From Epichloe hybrida (Eukaryota > Ascomycota > Sordariomycetes > Hypocreales > Clavicipitaceae), in contig JAFEKR010000001.1 in assembly GCA_019022495.1 (NCBI GenBank), positions 4,836,001-4,900,000 on the forward strand: 64,000 bases of DNA, given 5' to 3'. Positions within the stretch are counted from its first letter, which is position 1. Each line of letters opens with the position of its first letter. Made by a program: the position numbers and the translations under genes. The notes under the pieces were generated by a model. The model ran no database searches. It saw only the letters and a list, made by a program, of their open reading frames with translations, and had not been told where the DNA came from. Positions 63,312 to 64,000 of this stretch are shown here, piece after piece.

Positions 63312-64000
63312 CTATTCTAGCTATAGGTAGCAAATTCTAGCTATAGGAAGTAAAATGTAACTATAGGTAGCAAATTCTCGCTATATATAGTAAATTCTAG
63401 CTATAGGCAGCAAATTCTAGCTATAGGTAGCAAATTCTAGCTATAGGCAGCAAATTCTAGCTATAGGTAGTAAATTCTAGCTATAGGCGGCAAATTCTAG
63501 CTATAGGCGGCAAATTCTAGCTATAGGTAGTAAATTCTAGCTATAGGGAGGAAATGGTAACTATAGGTAGCGAATTCTAGCTATAGGTAGTAAATTCTAG
63601 CTATAGGCGGTAAATTGTAGCTATAGGCGGCAAATTCTAGCTATAGGTAGTAAATTCTAGCTATAGGACGTAAAATATAACTATAGGTAGCGAATTCTAG
63701 CTATAGGTAGCAAATTCTAGCTATAGGTAGTAAATTCTAGCTATAGGGAGGAAATGGTAACTATAGGTAGCGAATTCTAGCTATAGGTAGTAAATTCTAG
63801 CTATAGGCGGTAAATTGTAGCTATAGGCGGCAAATTCTAGCTATAGGTAGTAAATTCTAGCTATAGGACGTAAAATATAACTATAGGTAGCGAATTCTAG
63901 CTATAGGCAGCAAATTCTAGCTATAGGTAGTAAATTCTAGCTATAGGAAGTAAAATGTAACTATAGGTAGCGAATTCTAGCTATAGGTAGTAAATTCTAG
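63312..64000. repeat. 20-bp satellite array, continues past the window
   Basis: About 34 copies of the 20-bp unit CTATAGGTAGCAAATTCTAG run with exact 20-bp phase to the window end. Variants include GGAAGTAAAATGTAA, GGGAGGAAATGGTAA, GGCGGCAAATTCTAG and GGACGTAAAATATAA. The variants recur in the same order 200 bp apart: 63541-63740 and 63741-63940 differ at one base, 63908. The array therefore has a ten-unit higher-order repeat. It starts directly at the right target duplication of gypsy element 2. Confidence 0.95.

Noticed and set aside
63312..64000. CRISPR array
   Set aside because: Units are contiguous 20-mers with no unique spacers, in a eukaryotic context. It is a satellite.

Overview
The window looks like part of a filamentous ascomycete (Pezizomycotina) chromosome. 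An island of about 8 kb with balanced base composition carries four ordinary nuclear genes with short GT-AG introns (56-123 nt). On both sides lies very AT-rich, TpA-rich DNA full of nested, stop-riddled retrotransposons. Paired LTRs differ almost only by C-to-T and G-to-A transitions, the signature of repeat-induced point mutation (RIP). No bacterial-type operons, CRISPR arrays or rRNA genes are visible. I could not identify the species.

Layout. 1-589: low-repeat sequence without a gene. 590-19449: Ty1/copia elements of one family, namely a 5' fragment (copy A, minus), a complete element (copy B, 3757-10559, plus, target duplication ATTAC), a 3' fragment (copy E, 10711-12388, plus) and a complete element (copy C, 12642-19449, minus, target duplication TAAAG). 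Copy B sits inside an AT-rich element whose end is made of TGTAATGTAAT-type repeats. About 19990-27945: the gene island. 28120-35249: a complete second copia family (minus, target duplication ATAAT) with two nested insertions. 36653-51184: a third nearly complete copia element (copy D, plus). Its 5' LTR is split by a 14-bp-duplicating retroposon, which is itself split by a complete Ty3/gypsy element (37369-43928, minus, target duplication AGAAA). 51185-55852: a copia fragment, two related elements ending in CAGAG plus GTAGTG-type repeats, and a gypsy reverse transcriptase fragment. 55853-63306: a second complete gypsy element (minus, target duplication GCTTA). 63307-64000: a 20-bp satellite with a 200-bp higher-order period, running off the window.

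The island genes are CTP:phosphoethanolamine cytidylyltransferase (minus); a histidine-phosphatase (phosphoglycerate mutase-like) protein transcribed divergently from it; a conserved-looking protein of unknown function (plus); and mitochondrial peptide chain release factor 1 (minus, convergent with the previous gene). They act in phospholipid synthesis, an undefined phosphatase role and mitochondrial translation. They do not look like a functional cluster.

The most informative observations are structural. In all five complete LTR elements the outer ends of the two LTRs are spared from the transitions that have mutated the matching inner LTR ends. A small retroposon family makes exact 14-bp target duplications and shares an A-rich 3' end. 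Another repeat family carries subterminal tandem repeats whose unit changes from copy to copy.
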